A stretch of DNA of 17,705 nucleotides from JARROD01 sp037384225. Its GTDB lineage: Bacteria; Pseudomonadota; Gammaproteobacteria; Pseudomonadales; Cellvibrionaceae. Every line of letters begins with the position of its first letter. The first letter of the stretch is position 1. Shown here piece by piece: positions 1 through 8,263 of this stretch. The stretch spans positions 1-17,705 of the forward strand of contig JARROD010000184.1 of assembly GCA_037384225.1 (NCBI GenBank). Reading direction: 5' to 3'. Made by a program: the position numbers and the translations under genes. A model generated the notes under the pieces. It was given only the letters and a program-made list of their open reading frames with translations, had not been told where the DNA came from and made no database searches.

Positions 1-303
1 TCAAAGAAAGCGTTACCTTTTCCATGCGTAATTTGAAGCAGAAGCGTCCCTATCATAATAGTGAAAAATTTCAATAACACAATGAACATTGTTCAGGTTT
101 ACAGGATGATTGCCCGGCTCTGTGGGTATACCCACTAATCCTGCAGCTTCAACGCCTGTCACTTTTTCTGCAAGAACTGAAAAAAGTGTAACGTCTCGAT
201 AACCGGGGTCAGCACAGTGTCAGGCTACCTCCGGACAGTCGCCATAACCAGCTGGCACTGAACCTACTGCTGAACCTACTATAGCCAAGTAAAAAAACCA
301 ACC
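1..303. other. Non-coding leader upstream of flgF
   Basis: I see no convincing gene in this stretch; the open frames crossing it have no ribosome binding site and resemble no family I know. It holds a 14-bp perfect palindrome GTGGGTATACCCAC at 122-135, an inverted repeat TGAACA-T-TGTTCA at 83-95, an AT-rich imperfect hairpin (CACTTTTTC at 160-168 with GAAAAAAGTG at 179-188), and two adjacent 12-bp copies of CTGAACCTACT plus one base at 258-281. The last pair lies just upstream of the -24/-12 promoter, where an activator of sigma-54 could bind. That role is inference only. Confidence 0.5.
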
Positions 304-319
304 TGGCAACGATCTTGCA
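304..319 (+). promoter_or_regulatory. Sigma-54 (-24/-12) promoter for the flgF operon
   Basis: The sequence TGGCAACGATCTTGCA matches the RpoN consensus TGGCACG-N4-TTGCW. The GG is at 305-306 and the GC at 317-318, with exactly ten bases between them, which is the spacing RpoN requires. Transcription would begin near position 330, about 54 bases before the flgF start. Rod and ring operons driven by sigma-54 with a FleQ/FlrC-type activator are known in Pseudomonas and Vibrio; the activator here is not visible. Confidence 0.75.
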
Positions 320-383
320 CTGAATCAAAGCAACATGAACTAAGCTGCCCGCCAGCCCCATACCCAAACAACCCGGAGTTCCC

Positions 384-1127
384 ATGGACAAAGCGCTTTA
401 CATCGCCATGACCGGCGCCAAGCACAACATGCGCGCCCAGGCCATACACTCTAATAACCTCGCCAACGCCAACACCGACGGCTTTCTCGCCGACTTCGCC
501 CGCGCCCGCAGCCAAGCCGTCTACTACGGCGACGGCCAGCCCACCCGCGCCTACGCCCTCACCGAAAACCCCGGCACACATTTCGCCCCCGGTGCCTTGC
601 TTCACACTGGCAGAGACCTCGACATCGCTATCAAAGGCGATGGATTTTTGGCGGTGCAAACAGCCGACGGCGGCGAAGCCTACACCCGTGCCGCCAGCCT
701 CTCTATCGACAGCGCCGGCATACTCCGCACCGGCAAGGGGTTGCCGGTGTTGGGCAACGACGGACCCATCGCCATCCCGGCACAGGAAAAAATAGAAATC
801 GCCAGCGACGGATCCATCACCGCCCGCATCAAAGGCGAGGGGCCGGAAACCTTGGCCCAGGTCGATCGCATCCGCTTCGTCAAACCCGATCTTTCCCAGC
901 TGGAAAAGTCAGCCGACGGCCTGCTCAGAATGCGCGACGCCAGCAGAGCCCCCGTGGATGCCAATGTACGCGTCGTGTCCGGCTTTCTCGCCAGCAGCAA
1001 CGTCAACCCCATCGACGAATTCACCAACGTCCTGAGCCTCGCCCGCCAGTACGAAATGCAGGTCAAGCTTATGAAAGCCGCGGAAGAAAATTCTCAGGCT
1101 TCGGCACGGCTATTGCAGACATCTTAG
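384..1127 (+). CDS. flgF: Flagellar proximal rod protein FlgF
   Basis: FlgF is a component of the periplasmic proximal rod that transmits torque from the MS-ring to the hook. The 247-aa product has the typical rod/hook N-terminus, with the Asn-rich motif SNNLANANTDGF near residues 28-39 and a start MDKALYIAMTGA characteristic of FlgF. It has the internal motif DIAIKGDGFLAV near residues 80-91, and a C-terminal block ending in the heptad-type helix of the rod family (SNVNPIDEFTNVLSLARQYE near residues 211-230). The length is normal for FlgF. The start is ATG 384, preceded by GGAG at 375-378 at good spacing. It is the first gene of the operon, and flgG follows after 34 bases. Confidence 0.96.
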   Translation: MDKALYIAMTGAKHNMRAQAIHSNNLANANTDGFLADFARARSQAVYYGDGQPTRAYALTENPGTHFAPGALLHTGRDLDIAIKGDGFLAVQTADGGEAYTRAASLSIDSAGILRTGKGLPVLGNDGPIAIPAQEKIEIASDGSITARIKGEGPETLAQVDRIRFVKPDLSQLEKSADGLLRMRDASRAPVDANVRVVSGFLASSNVNPIDEFTNVLSLARQYEMQVKLMKAAEENSQASARLLQTS

Positions 1128-1161
1128 GTAAGAAGAAAAACGTGGATTTAAGGTACTCGCC

Positions 1162-1947
1162 ATGCACCCAGCGCTCTATGTCAGTAAAACCGGACTTGCC
1201 GCCCAGGACACCCGCCTGACGACCATCTCCAACAACCTCGCTAACGCCGCAACCGTGGGATTCAAGCGCGACCGCGCCGTATTCGAAGATCTGCTCTACC
1301 AGATACAACGCCAGCCCGGCGCCCAAACCACCCAGGACACCCAACTGCCGTCCGGCCTGCAACTCGGCACCGGCGTAAGGGTTGTGGGCACCCAAAAACA
1401 ATTTACCAGCGGCAGCCTCCAGATCACCGATCAGGCCCTGGACGTGGCCATCGACGGCCGCGGTTTTCTGCAGATTCTGCAGCCCGACGGTTCCGTGGCC
1501 TACACCCGCGACGGCCAGCTACACCTCAACGCCGACGGCGCGCTGGTCAACGCCAACGGTTTACTCCTGCAGCCGGCCATCAACATTCCCGAAAACGCCA
1601 GCCAGATCACCATTGGCTCCGACGGTGTGGTCAGCGCCTCCATCCAGGGCGAGGTGACACCGCAACAGATCGGCAGCATACAGTTGGTGGATTTCGTCAA
1701 CCCCGCCGGCCTCGAAGCCATCGGCGGCAATTTGTTTTTACAGACGGCCTCCAGCGGCGATCCCCAGGAGGGCACTCCGGGCGAAGATGGCCTGGGTGCG
1801 ATACAGCAGGGCGCGCTGGAAAACTCCAACGTGGATATCGTTGAAGAAATGGTGAATATGATCACCACCCAACGCACCTACGAACTTAATTCGAAACTGG
1901 TCTCCACCGCTGATCAGATGCTGCAGTTTGTCACTCAGAATCTGTAG
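1162..1947 (+). CDS. flgG: Flagellar distal rod protein FlgG
   Basis: FlgG forms the distal rod that passes through the P- and L-rings. The 261-aa product has the expected length and family blocks. These are the N-terminus with ISNNLANAATVGFKRDRA (about residues 22-39), the GTGVRVVGTQKQFTSGSLQ segment, the DVAIDGRGFLQI motif near residues 94-105, and the C-terminus with SNVDIVEEMVNMITTQRTYE, the terminal helix shared by rod and hook proteins. The start ATG 1162 has AAGG at 1150-1153 eight bases upstream. It sits between flgF and flgH in the usual order. Confidence 0.97.
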   Translation: MHPALYVSKTGLAAQDTRLTTISNNLANAATVGFKRDRAVFEDLLYQIQRQPGAQTTQDTQLPSGLQLGTGVRVVGTQKQFTSGSLQITDQALDVAIDGRGFLQILQPDGSVAYTRDGQLHLNADGALVNANGLLLQPAINIPENASQITIGSDGVVSASIQGEVTPQQIGSIQLVDFVNPAGLEAIGGNLFLQTASSGDPQEGTPGEDGLGAIQQGALENSNVDIVEEMVNMITTQRTYELNSKLVSTADQMLQFVTQNL

Positions 1948-1994
1948 ATAGCCAGGTTGCAGTAACGGCAGTCACAAGCCGGGAGAGCGAAATT

Positions 1995-2784
1995 ATGATG
2001 TTGTCAGTCGTGAAAACAGACATGAAAACAATCGTAAAAACAATCGTAAAAACAATCGTAAAAACAATCGTAAAAACAATCGTAAAAACAATCGCGAATA
2101 CAAGGCGAGTGAAAACTTGGCTGCTGGCGGCCGCGCTGGCCTCGCTCTGCGCCTGTGTCATTCAGCCGCCGCCGCGGCCCGGCGATCCCTATTACGCACC
2201 GGTGATTGCCCCCGGCAAGATGCAGGCGCCGGCCTCGGACGGTTCCCTGTACCCGCGCGAATACGGCTATCAACCGAGCAACGGCCTTTCGCTTTTCAAC
2301 GACAGCAAAGCGCACAGAATCGGCGACATCATTACCATTACACTGAATGAAAGAACCGTATCCTCCAAGTCCAGCACGGTTTCCATCGACAAGGACAACG
2401 AGACCACAGTCGATGAAGATGACGATACCCTTGGTACGCTGCTGGGAACCCGGCCCTCTTTTAAAAACCTGAGCCTGTTGACCAATCGCCTCCGCCGATC
2501 AGCGCAACAGTTTACAGGGCAGCATTACCGTCACCGTGGCCGATGTGCTGCCCAGCGGCAACCTGGTCGTGCGCGGCGAAAAGTGGATGACCCTGAACCG
2601 CGGCGAAGAGTATATCCGCATCAGAGGAATCGTGCGCCCTGAAGATATCAGCCAGAGCAATACCGTCGCCTCCACCAAGCTGGCCAACGCGCATATTTCC
2701 TACAGCGGTACTGGCTCGCTGGCCGAATCCCAGGAAATGGGTTGGTTGGCGCGCTTTTTCAACAGCGCCTACTTTCCGTTTTAA
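1995..2784 (+). pseudogene. flgH: Flagellar L-ring lipoprotein FlgH, frameshifted in this sequence
   Basis: FlgH forms the outer-membrane L-ring bushing. The first part (1995 to about 2480) contains a lipoprotein signal with lipobox LCAC (Cys codon 2154-2156), DPYYAPV, and SLFNDSKAHRIGDIITITL. The second part is in the next frame, from about 2494 to the TAA at 2782-2784. It carries SLQGSITVTVADVLPSGN, VRGEKWMTLNRGEEYIR and the C-terminus MGWLARFFNSAYFPF. Both halves are clearly FlgH. The join near 2475-2500 needs a frame change and seems short by several residues against typical FlgH, which fits a small deletion or an assembly error. Start: ATG 1995 has GGGAGA at 1981-1986, giving a KTIV-repeat extension before the signal peptide. 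GTG 2109 would give a conventional 15-residue signal but has a poorly spaced AAGG. Confidence 0.85.
2025..2096 (+). repeat. 12-bp tandem repeat (6 copies) at the 5' end of flgH
   Basis: The unit AAAACAATCGTA is repeated six times head to tail, the last copy ending in GCG instead of GTA. In the flgH frame it reads Lys-Thr-Ile-Val five times and then Lys-Thr-Ile-Ala. Copies are otherwise identical, indicating recent slippage expansion. Since the unit is four codons, copy changes would not alter the reading frame. If translation starts at GTG 2109, the array is instead untranslated leader. Confidence 0.97.
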
Positions 2785-2801
2785 GAGTGAAGGTAAACAC
2801 T

Positions 2802-3953
2802 ATGATGATCCAACCTCCCGCCGCAAAATCGACACGGCCGCCGACGCTAAAAGGGATAGCACTGTTGTTATTGTTGGGGACCTCACTCCTGGGTGCCTGT
2901 GCCGCCAGCGCCGAGCGCATCAAAGATATCGCCGGCGTCGCCGGTGTGCGCTCCAATCAACTGGTGGGTTACGGCCTGGTGGTGGGGCTGAACGGCACCG
3001 GCGATCAGACGAATCAAACGCCCTTTACCCTGCAGTCGTTCAAAAGCATGTTGAAACAATTCGGCATTACCATTCCGGAAGGCACTCGGGTGCAGTTAAA
3101 AAATGTCGCCGCGGTGGCGGTGCACGCCGACTTACCGGCGTTTGCCAAACCGGGTCAAACACTTGACGTCACCGTGTCCTCTATCGGCAATTCCCGCAGC
3201 CTGCGCGGCGGCAGTCTGTTGATGACGCCGCTGAAGGGGATCGACGGTCAGGTGTACGCCATCGCCCAGGGCAACCTGGTGGTGGGCGGACTGGGGGCGG
3301 AGGGCGCCGACGGCTCCAAAATCACCGTCAATGTCCCCAGTGTCGGCCGCGTGCCCGGCGGCGCTTTAGTGGAGCGCGCGGTGCAGAACAATTTCGCCGC
3401 CGGGCAGCCGGTGATTTTCAACCTCCACCGCGCCGACTTTACCAGCGCCCGGCGGGTGGCCGAAAGTATCAATGACCTGCTGGGCCCCGACGTGGCGCGA
3501 CCATTGGATGCCACTTCGATAAGGGTGGATGCCCCGGTGGACACCGCCCAGCGGGTTAACTTTCTCTCGCTGCTGGAAAACATTGAGGTGGTGCCGGGCG
3601 ATGAACCGGCGCGGGTAGTGATCAATTCCCGCACCGGCACCATTGTGGTGGGCAAGCATGTGCGTGTGTCCCCGGTGGCGGTTACCCACGGCAGCCTGAC
3701 GGTGACGGTATCGGAATCGCTCGGCGTCAGCCAGCCCAACCCGTTGGGGGAGGGCGACACCGTGGTGATACCGCAAAGCGAAGTGACCGCCGAAGAGGAG
3801 ATCAACCCCATGTTCAAATTCGCCCCGGGCCCGACCCTGGATGAAATTGTGCGGGCGGTCAACCAGGTGGGCGCCGCCCCCGGCGATTTAATGGCGATCC
3901 TTGAGGCCCTGAAGCAATCGGGGGCGTTAAAGGCCCAATTGCTGGTTATATAA
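2802..3953 (+). CDS. flgI: Flagellar P-ring protein FlgI
   Basis: FlgI polymerises in the periplasm into the P-ring around the distal rod, anchored at the peptidoglycan layer. The product is 383 aa from ATG 2802, near the family length. It has an N-terminal signal peptide (hydrophobic GIALLLLLGTSLLGA, predicted cleavage after ASA) followed by the hallmark ERIKDIAGVAGVRSNQLVGY and GLNGTGDQTNQTPFTLQS. The C-terminus carries the conserved LDEIVRAVNQVGAAPGDLMA and ends ALKAQLLVI. I prefer ATG 2802 because AAGG at 2790-2793 is eight bases upstream and flgH stops at 2784. A longer reading from 2742 would overlap flgH and bury the signal peptide. Confidence 0.97.
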   Translation: MMIQPPAAKSTRPPTLKGIALLLLLGTSLLGACAASAERIKDIAGVAGVRSNQLVGYGLVVGLNGTGDQTNQTPFTLQSFKSMLKQFGITIPEGTRVQLKNVAAVAVHADLPAFAKPGQTLDVTVSSIGNSRSLRGGSLLMTPLKGIDGQVYAIAQGNLVVGGLGAEGADGSKITVNVPSVGRVPGGALVERAVQNNFAAGQPVIFNLHRADFTSARRVAESINDLLGPDVARPLDATSIRVDAPVDTAQRVNFLSLLENIEVVPGDEPARVVINSRTGTIVVGKHVRVSPVAVTHGSLTVTVSESLGVSQPNPLGEGDTVVIPQSEVTAEEEINPMFKFAPGPTLDEIVRAVNQVGAAPGDLMAILEALKQSGALKAQLLVI

Positions 3954-4015
3954 AAAATTATTGGTGATATAAAACGTTGATGGTTACGTGATGATTTCAG
4001 ATCAGACGGCAATAG

Positions 4016-4050
4016 CGCAACTACAGTCGCAACTACAGTCGCAACTACAG
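4016..4050 (+). repeat. 12-bp tandem repeat (3 copies) at the 5' end of flgJ
   Basis: The unit CGCAACTACAGT occurs three times (the last lacking one base), encoding the start of FlgJ as Gln-Leu-Gln-Ser repeats. The period equals four codons, so expansion or contraction stays in frame. Confidence 0.9.
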
Positions 4051-4410
4051 GCCCGGGATTCCTATACCGATCTCAAGGGGCTGCAAAACCTGAAACAACT
4101 GGGGCAGCAGGACCAGGATCAGGCGCTGCGGCAATTGTCGCGGCAGTTCGAGTCGCTGTTTCTGAATATGATGCTGAAAAGCATGCGCTCGGCCAGCGAT
4201 GTGTTCGGCAAGGACAACGAACTGAACAGTTCCGAGATGAAACTGCACCAGGAGATGTTCGACCATCAACTGGCGCTGAACCTCTCCAAAGGCCGGGGTC
4301 TGGGCCTGGCCGACACGCTATATCGCCAGTTAAAAGGGCAGTATGGTAGCAACAGCGCGGCGGCGGACAGCGTCAAACCCGAAAATACTCAATCCACGGC
4401 TTCGGGGGCC

Positions 4411-4554
4411 GACGCTTCACGATCCGATGCTTCACGATCCGATGCTTCACGATCCGATGCTTCACGATCCGATGCTTCACGATCCGATGCTTCCGGATCC
4501 GATGCTTCCCGATCCGATGCTTCACGATCCGATGCTTCCGGATCCGATGCTTCC
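4411..4554 (+). repeat. 15-bp tandem repeat (9 full copies plus a partial) in the FlgJ linker
   Basis: The consensus GATGCTTCACGATCC is repeated from 4411 to 4545, with a tenth partial copy to 4554. In the FlgJ N-terminal frame it encodes Asp-Ala-Ser-Arg/Gly-Ser. Three copies vary at TTCCGG or TTCCCG. All three + strand frames stay open through the array. It separates the rod-binding domain from the glucosaminidase domain, so it acts as a hydrophilic linker of adjustable length. The reading-frame break lies just after its last copy. Confidence 0.97.
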
Positions 4555-5055
4555 CCGCCTTGCCGGCGACCAGGCAAGCCATCGCCGCCAACCCTGAAGC
4601 GTTTGTCGACGCGCTTTCCCCCTACGCCCGCGCTGCCGCCGAGCAACTGGGCGTGGACCCCGGGGTGCTGATTGCCCAGGCGGCCCTGGAAACCGGCTGG
4701 GGGCAGCATGTGCTTCACGACAGCGCGGGCAACAGCAGCTTCAACCTGTTCAATATCAAAGCCGATTCGCACTGGCGGGGCGAGCGTATCAACGTCACCA
4801 CGGTGGAATTCAAAGACGGCCTGGCGGTGCGGGAAAAAGCCGATTTCCGCCGCTACGACGGTTTACAGCAGAGCTTTGCCGACTACGTCGACTTCCTGAC
4901 CTCCAGTTCCCGCTACCAGCCCGCGCTGGCGGCGGGGACCGATGCCGAAGACTATATGCGGGCGCTGCAGCGGGCGGGCTACGCCACCGATCCGAATTAC
5001 GCCGACAAGGTGCTGCGCATTGCCGACACACTACCCAGCGGGGTGAGAATCGCCT

Positions 5056-8000
5056 ATGGCCAATGATCTGCTGGGTGTCAGTATCAGCGGTTTGCGGGTC
5101 AGCCAGACGGCCCTGCGCACCACCGGCCACAATATCGCCAACGCCGATACGCCCGGTTTCAGCCGCCAGCGCACGGATATCGTCAGCAGTCCCGGCACTT
5201 ACACCGGCGCGGGTTATATCGGCAACGGCGCCAATGTCGCCTCCATCGAACGCATCGTCAATGCATTCGTCACCGATCAGATGCGGGTGGATACCACCCT
5301 GTCCAGCCAGCTCGACACCTACAGAACCAATATCGACCGTTTGGATACACTGCTGTCGGATTCCGCCACCGGTTTGTCCGAAGGTTTGCAGTCTTTTTTT
5401 GCCGCGGTTCAGAACGGCGCCGATGACCCGACCTCGATACCGTCCCGGCAGTTGATTGTCAGCGAAAGCGAAAATCTGGCAACCCGCTTCAATACCCTGT
5501 ATGAAAGTGTCGATGCCATCAATACCGGCATCAACGATCAGCTTTCCGTCGCCGTCTCGGAGGTCAATGCCCTGTCCAGCGCGGTGGCGGATTTAAACGG
5601 CCGTGTTTCCCAGGCCATCGGCAGCGACGGCTCGACGCCGCCCAACGACCTGCTCGACCAGCGCGATGAAGTGCTGCGGCAGTTATCGGAGCTGATCTCG
5701 ATACAGACGTTTGACCAGGGCCAGGGGCAGGTCAATGTGATTATCGGCAGTGGCCAGTCCCTGGTGGTCGGCGTGGATGCGCGGCAGTTGGCGCTGGTCG
5801 ACGGCCAGGCGAACCCGCGGGAAAACGATATCGCTTTTCAGGACGAACTCGGCAGCCAGATCGTTACCGACCTTATGGAAGGTGGCCAAATTGGCGGTTT
5901 ACTCGATTTTCGTGGCGAGGTACTGAGCCCGGCGTACAACGAAATCGGCCGTGTGGCGATAGCGCTGGCGGATCAGTTCAACGGGGTCAACCAGAGCGGT
6001 CTCGACCTCCGAGGTCAGTTCGGCGGTCTGTTTTTCGCCGATATCAATAGCCTCGATACAGCCCTTTCGCGGGTTTCCGGGAACGCCGGCAATCTGCCGC
6101 CGGCGGACCAGGTGCTGGGAATAACCATTACCGACACCGCGGCGCTGACCGCCAGCGACTATGAAATGACGGTGGAGGGCTCCAACCTCTACCGGATTAC
6201 CCGTCTCAGCGACGGCGCCGAGGTCAGGACCGGTATTTTACCCACCCGTTTACCCAGCAGCGTCGAATTCGACGGGCTGGAACTGACCCTGTATTCCGGC
6301 TCTTTTCAGGCCGGCGATCAATTTTTACTGCAGCCGACCCACACCGGCGCGCGCGATATCGCCTCGGCGCTGGTCGACCCCGAAGACATCGCCTTCGCCA
6401 GCCCGGTGTTGACCGACACCACCCTGGGCAATCTCGGCAGCGGTGAAATCACCGCCGGCGAAGTGCTGAGCCTGGAGGCCGTGGATGGCGGCGCATTGCC
6501 ACTGTTTGCCACTGCCGGCGAAATGAGCCCGCCGCTGTTGATCAAATTTACCACCGCCACCACCTACGACGTGCTGGATAACAGCGACCCCGGCAACCCG
6601 GTGGACCTCGACCCGCCCCTGCGCAATCAGACTTACATTCCCGGTATCGCCAACGACCTTTTCAGTGACGATGCCGGTGAAACCCGGGTGGTGGCCGACG
6701 GCGTCGTGCTGGGGCTGGCGGCGGGCAGGGCGCCGGTCACCCAGGCAGCCCTGCAGCCGACGGCGGCGCTGGCGCCGGCGTTCGGCGTCAGCGATTTCAG
6801 TGCCAGCGCCGATCAGTTTGGCTTCGATATCGTTATCAGCGACACCTTGAGCGGCATCAACGACGGCACTGTTACCGTGACAGTCAACGAACCGGCCATT
6901 GTCGACAATGACACCCTGCTGACGGCGATCAACAATGACCTGTCCGGCACCGATGTCAGAGCCTATATCGCCGATGACGGCAGTCTGGCGTTTCGCCTGC
7001 TGACGGCCGGCACCGGCAATATCACCTTGCAGAACTACAACGCCGACCCGGACGGCAACGGCGACCCGGCGCCGGCGGGGCAGGCCAATACCCTGTTGGG
7101 ATTCAATATCGAAGCGGCCACCTTTACCACCCTGGGCGGCGCCGACGGTATCAGCGGCGTGGGGGTGCTCAGCAACGGCTACCCGGCGGAAGTGGTGGTG
7201 ATTGATACCACTGACCCGGTCACCGGTGCCGTCAGCTCAGACAATGTGGTGATACCGCAGGGATCCAGCGCCAAACAGATCGCCAATACGCTCAGCAATG
7301 TCGAGGGCGTCAGCGCCAATGCCTACAACGCCATCGAATTGTCCAACCTGCAACTGAGCCACACCGAACCGCTGCAGATTACCCTCAACGGCGAGGACCT
7401 GCTGGAATACACCGTCGATGCCACCCAGGCGCCGCTACTCAACGCCACGGTGCCGGACCCGGCGGCGGACCCGGTGGCGTTCAACGATTACCTGGCCCAG
7501 CGCATCAATGACAACCAGAGCCTGCAAGATCTCGGCATCTACGCCGTCAGCGCGGTGGACGCCGGTACCGGGCGCGCCGAGCTGCGGGTTTTTTCCACCC
7601 AGGGCGACGATCTTCAGGTGCAACTGGAGGCGGCCGCCGGCGAGCGCATGGATGTGGGTGACGGCACCGGCAACCCCAATGTTTCTTTAATCGGTGCCGG
7701 CAATAGTTCGAACTCCACCATTATCGTTGGCGGCCGGCTGGACGTAACCTTTAGCAGCAATGTTTCCATGCGCACGCTGCCGCCCAACAGCCTCATCTTT
7801 GGCGACAGCGCGGCGGCGGACTTCGCCACCTCTTCCTACCTGGGCATTCAGGCGAGTATTAAGGGCAGCCCCGCCAGCGGCGATACCTTCACTATCGACT
7901 TTAACGCCAACGCCGCGCTCGACAACCGCAACGCGCTGTTGTTCACCGAATTGGAGCAGGCGCAAACCATTCTCGGCGGCACCACGTTTGCCGACGGCTA

Positions 8001-8229
8001 CGGCAAACTGGTGGAGCAAGTGGGCATTAAAACCAATCAGATCAATATCAATGCGGAAGCGGCCGAGAAGGTGCTCGAGCAGACCACCGGGTTGAGAGAT
8101 TCGGTGTCGGGGGTAAACCTCGACGAGGAGGCGGCAAACCTGATTAAGTTCGAGCAGATTTATTCGGCCAATGCCCAGGCCATCTCCATCGCCCGGGACC
8201 TGTTTGATCGACTGATTGGTATTTTGTAA
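5056..8229 (+). CDS. flgK: Hook-filament junction protein FlgK, very large
   Basis: FlgK (HAP1) is the first junction protein between hook and filament. The N-terminus is diagnostic, with LLGVSISGLRVSQTALRTTG and HNIANADTPGFSRQR in residues 4-39, then a helical region with PNDLLDQRDEVLRQLSEL. The C-terminus has SGVNLDEEAANLIKFEQIY and ISIARDLFDRLIGIL. At 1057 aa it is about twice the enterobacterial length. The extra mass lies roughly between residues 330 and 930, as beta-rich, Asp/Ala/Gly-rich sequence that would form surface domains; one segment near residue 740 (SSAKQIANTLSNVEGVSA) resembles a flagellin-IN-type motif. ATG 5056 lies inside the flgJ stop region (11-base overlap), suggesting translational coupling; GGGGTGAG lies at 5040-5047. 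Confidence 0.96.
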   Translation: MANDLLGVSISGLRVSQTALRTTGHNIANADTPGFSRQRTDIVSSPGTYTGAGYIGNGANVASIERIVNAFVTDQMRVDTTLSSQLDTYRTNIDRLDTLLSDSATGLSEGLQSFFAAVQNGADDPTSIPSRQLIVSESENLATRFNTLYESVDAINTGINDQLSVAVSEVNALSSAVADLNGRVSQAIGSDGSTPPNDLLDQRDEVLRQLSELISIQTFDQGQGQVNVIIGSGQSLVVGVDARQLALVDGQANPRENDIAFQDELGSQIVTDLMEGGQIGGLLDFRGEVLSPAYNEIGRVAIALADQFNGVNQSGLDLRGQFGGLFFADINSLDTALSRVSGNAGNLPPADQVLGITITDTAALTASDYEMTVEGSNLYRITRLSDGAEVRTGILPTRLPSSVEFDGLELTLYSGSFQAGDQFLLQPTHTGARDIASALVDPEDIAFASPVLTDTTLGNLGSGEITAGEVLSLEAVDGGALPLFATAGEMSPPLLIKFTTATTYDVLDNSDPGNPVDLDPPLRNQTYIPGIANDLFSDDAGETRVVADGVVLGLAAGRAPVTQAALQPTAALAPAFGVSDFSASADQFGFDIVISDTLSGINDGTVTVTVNEPAIVDNDTLLTAINNDLSGTDVRAYIADDGSLAFRLLTAGTGNITLQNYNADPDGNGDPAPAGQANTLLGFNIEAATFTTLGGADGISGVGVLSNGYPAEVVVIDTTDPVTGAVSSDNVVIPQGSSAKQIANTLSNVEGVSANAYNAIELSNLQLSHTEPLQITLNGEDLLEYTVDATQAPLLNATVPDPAADPVAFNDYLAQRINDNQSLQDLGIYAVSAVDAGTGRAELRVFSTQGDDLQVQLEAAAGERMDVGDGTGNPNVSLIGAGNSSNSTIIVGGRLDVTFSSNVSMRTLPPNSLIFGDSAAADFATSSYLGIQASIKGSPASGDTFTIDFNANAALDNRNALLFTELEQAQTILGGTTFADGYGKLVEQVGIKTNQININAEAAEKVLEQTTGLRDSVSGVNLDEEAANLIKFEQIYSANAQAISIARDLFDRLIGIL

Positions 8230-8263
8230 CTCGTTATTGAAACAGCCGGGAGCTGCGACATTC

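Larger units (their letters stand above)
3988..5066 (+). pseudogene. flgJ: FlgJ rod-capping/peptidoglycan hydrolase, frameshifted in this sequence
   Basis: FlgJ scaffolds rod assembly through its N-terminal domain and opens the peptidoglycan with its C-terminal glucosaminidase (GH73-type) domain. The N-terminal part, from GTG 3988 or the adjacent ATG 3991, shows the rod-binding block RQFESLFLNMMLKSMRSA and LALNLSKGRGLGLADTLYRQ. A Ser/Asp-rich repeat linker follows. The catalytic domain lies in another frame, from about 4557 to TGA 5064-5066. It has VLIAQAALETGWGQ (likely catalytic Glu codon 4689-4691), NLFNIKADSHWRG, FRRYDGLQQSFADY and ATDPNYADKVLRIA. One extra base near 4556-4560 would join the halves into about 359 aa, a normal size. 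The missing base could be a sequencing error or a true mutation. The 3' end overlaps flgK by 11 bases. No strong ribosome binding site precedes the start. Confidence 0.86.

Noticed and set aside
251..275. Second possible sigma-54 promoter (TGGCAC at 253-258)
   Set aside because: The GC of the -12 element does not fall ten bases after the GG, so the spacing is wrong.
2025..2096. Phase-variable switch by frameshifting
   Set aside because: The 12-bp unit is a multiple of three, so copy changes cannot turn the frame on and off.
4411..4554. CRISPR array
   Set aside because: The repeats are contiguous 15-bp coding units without spacers and lie inside flgJ.
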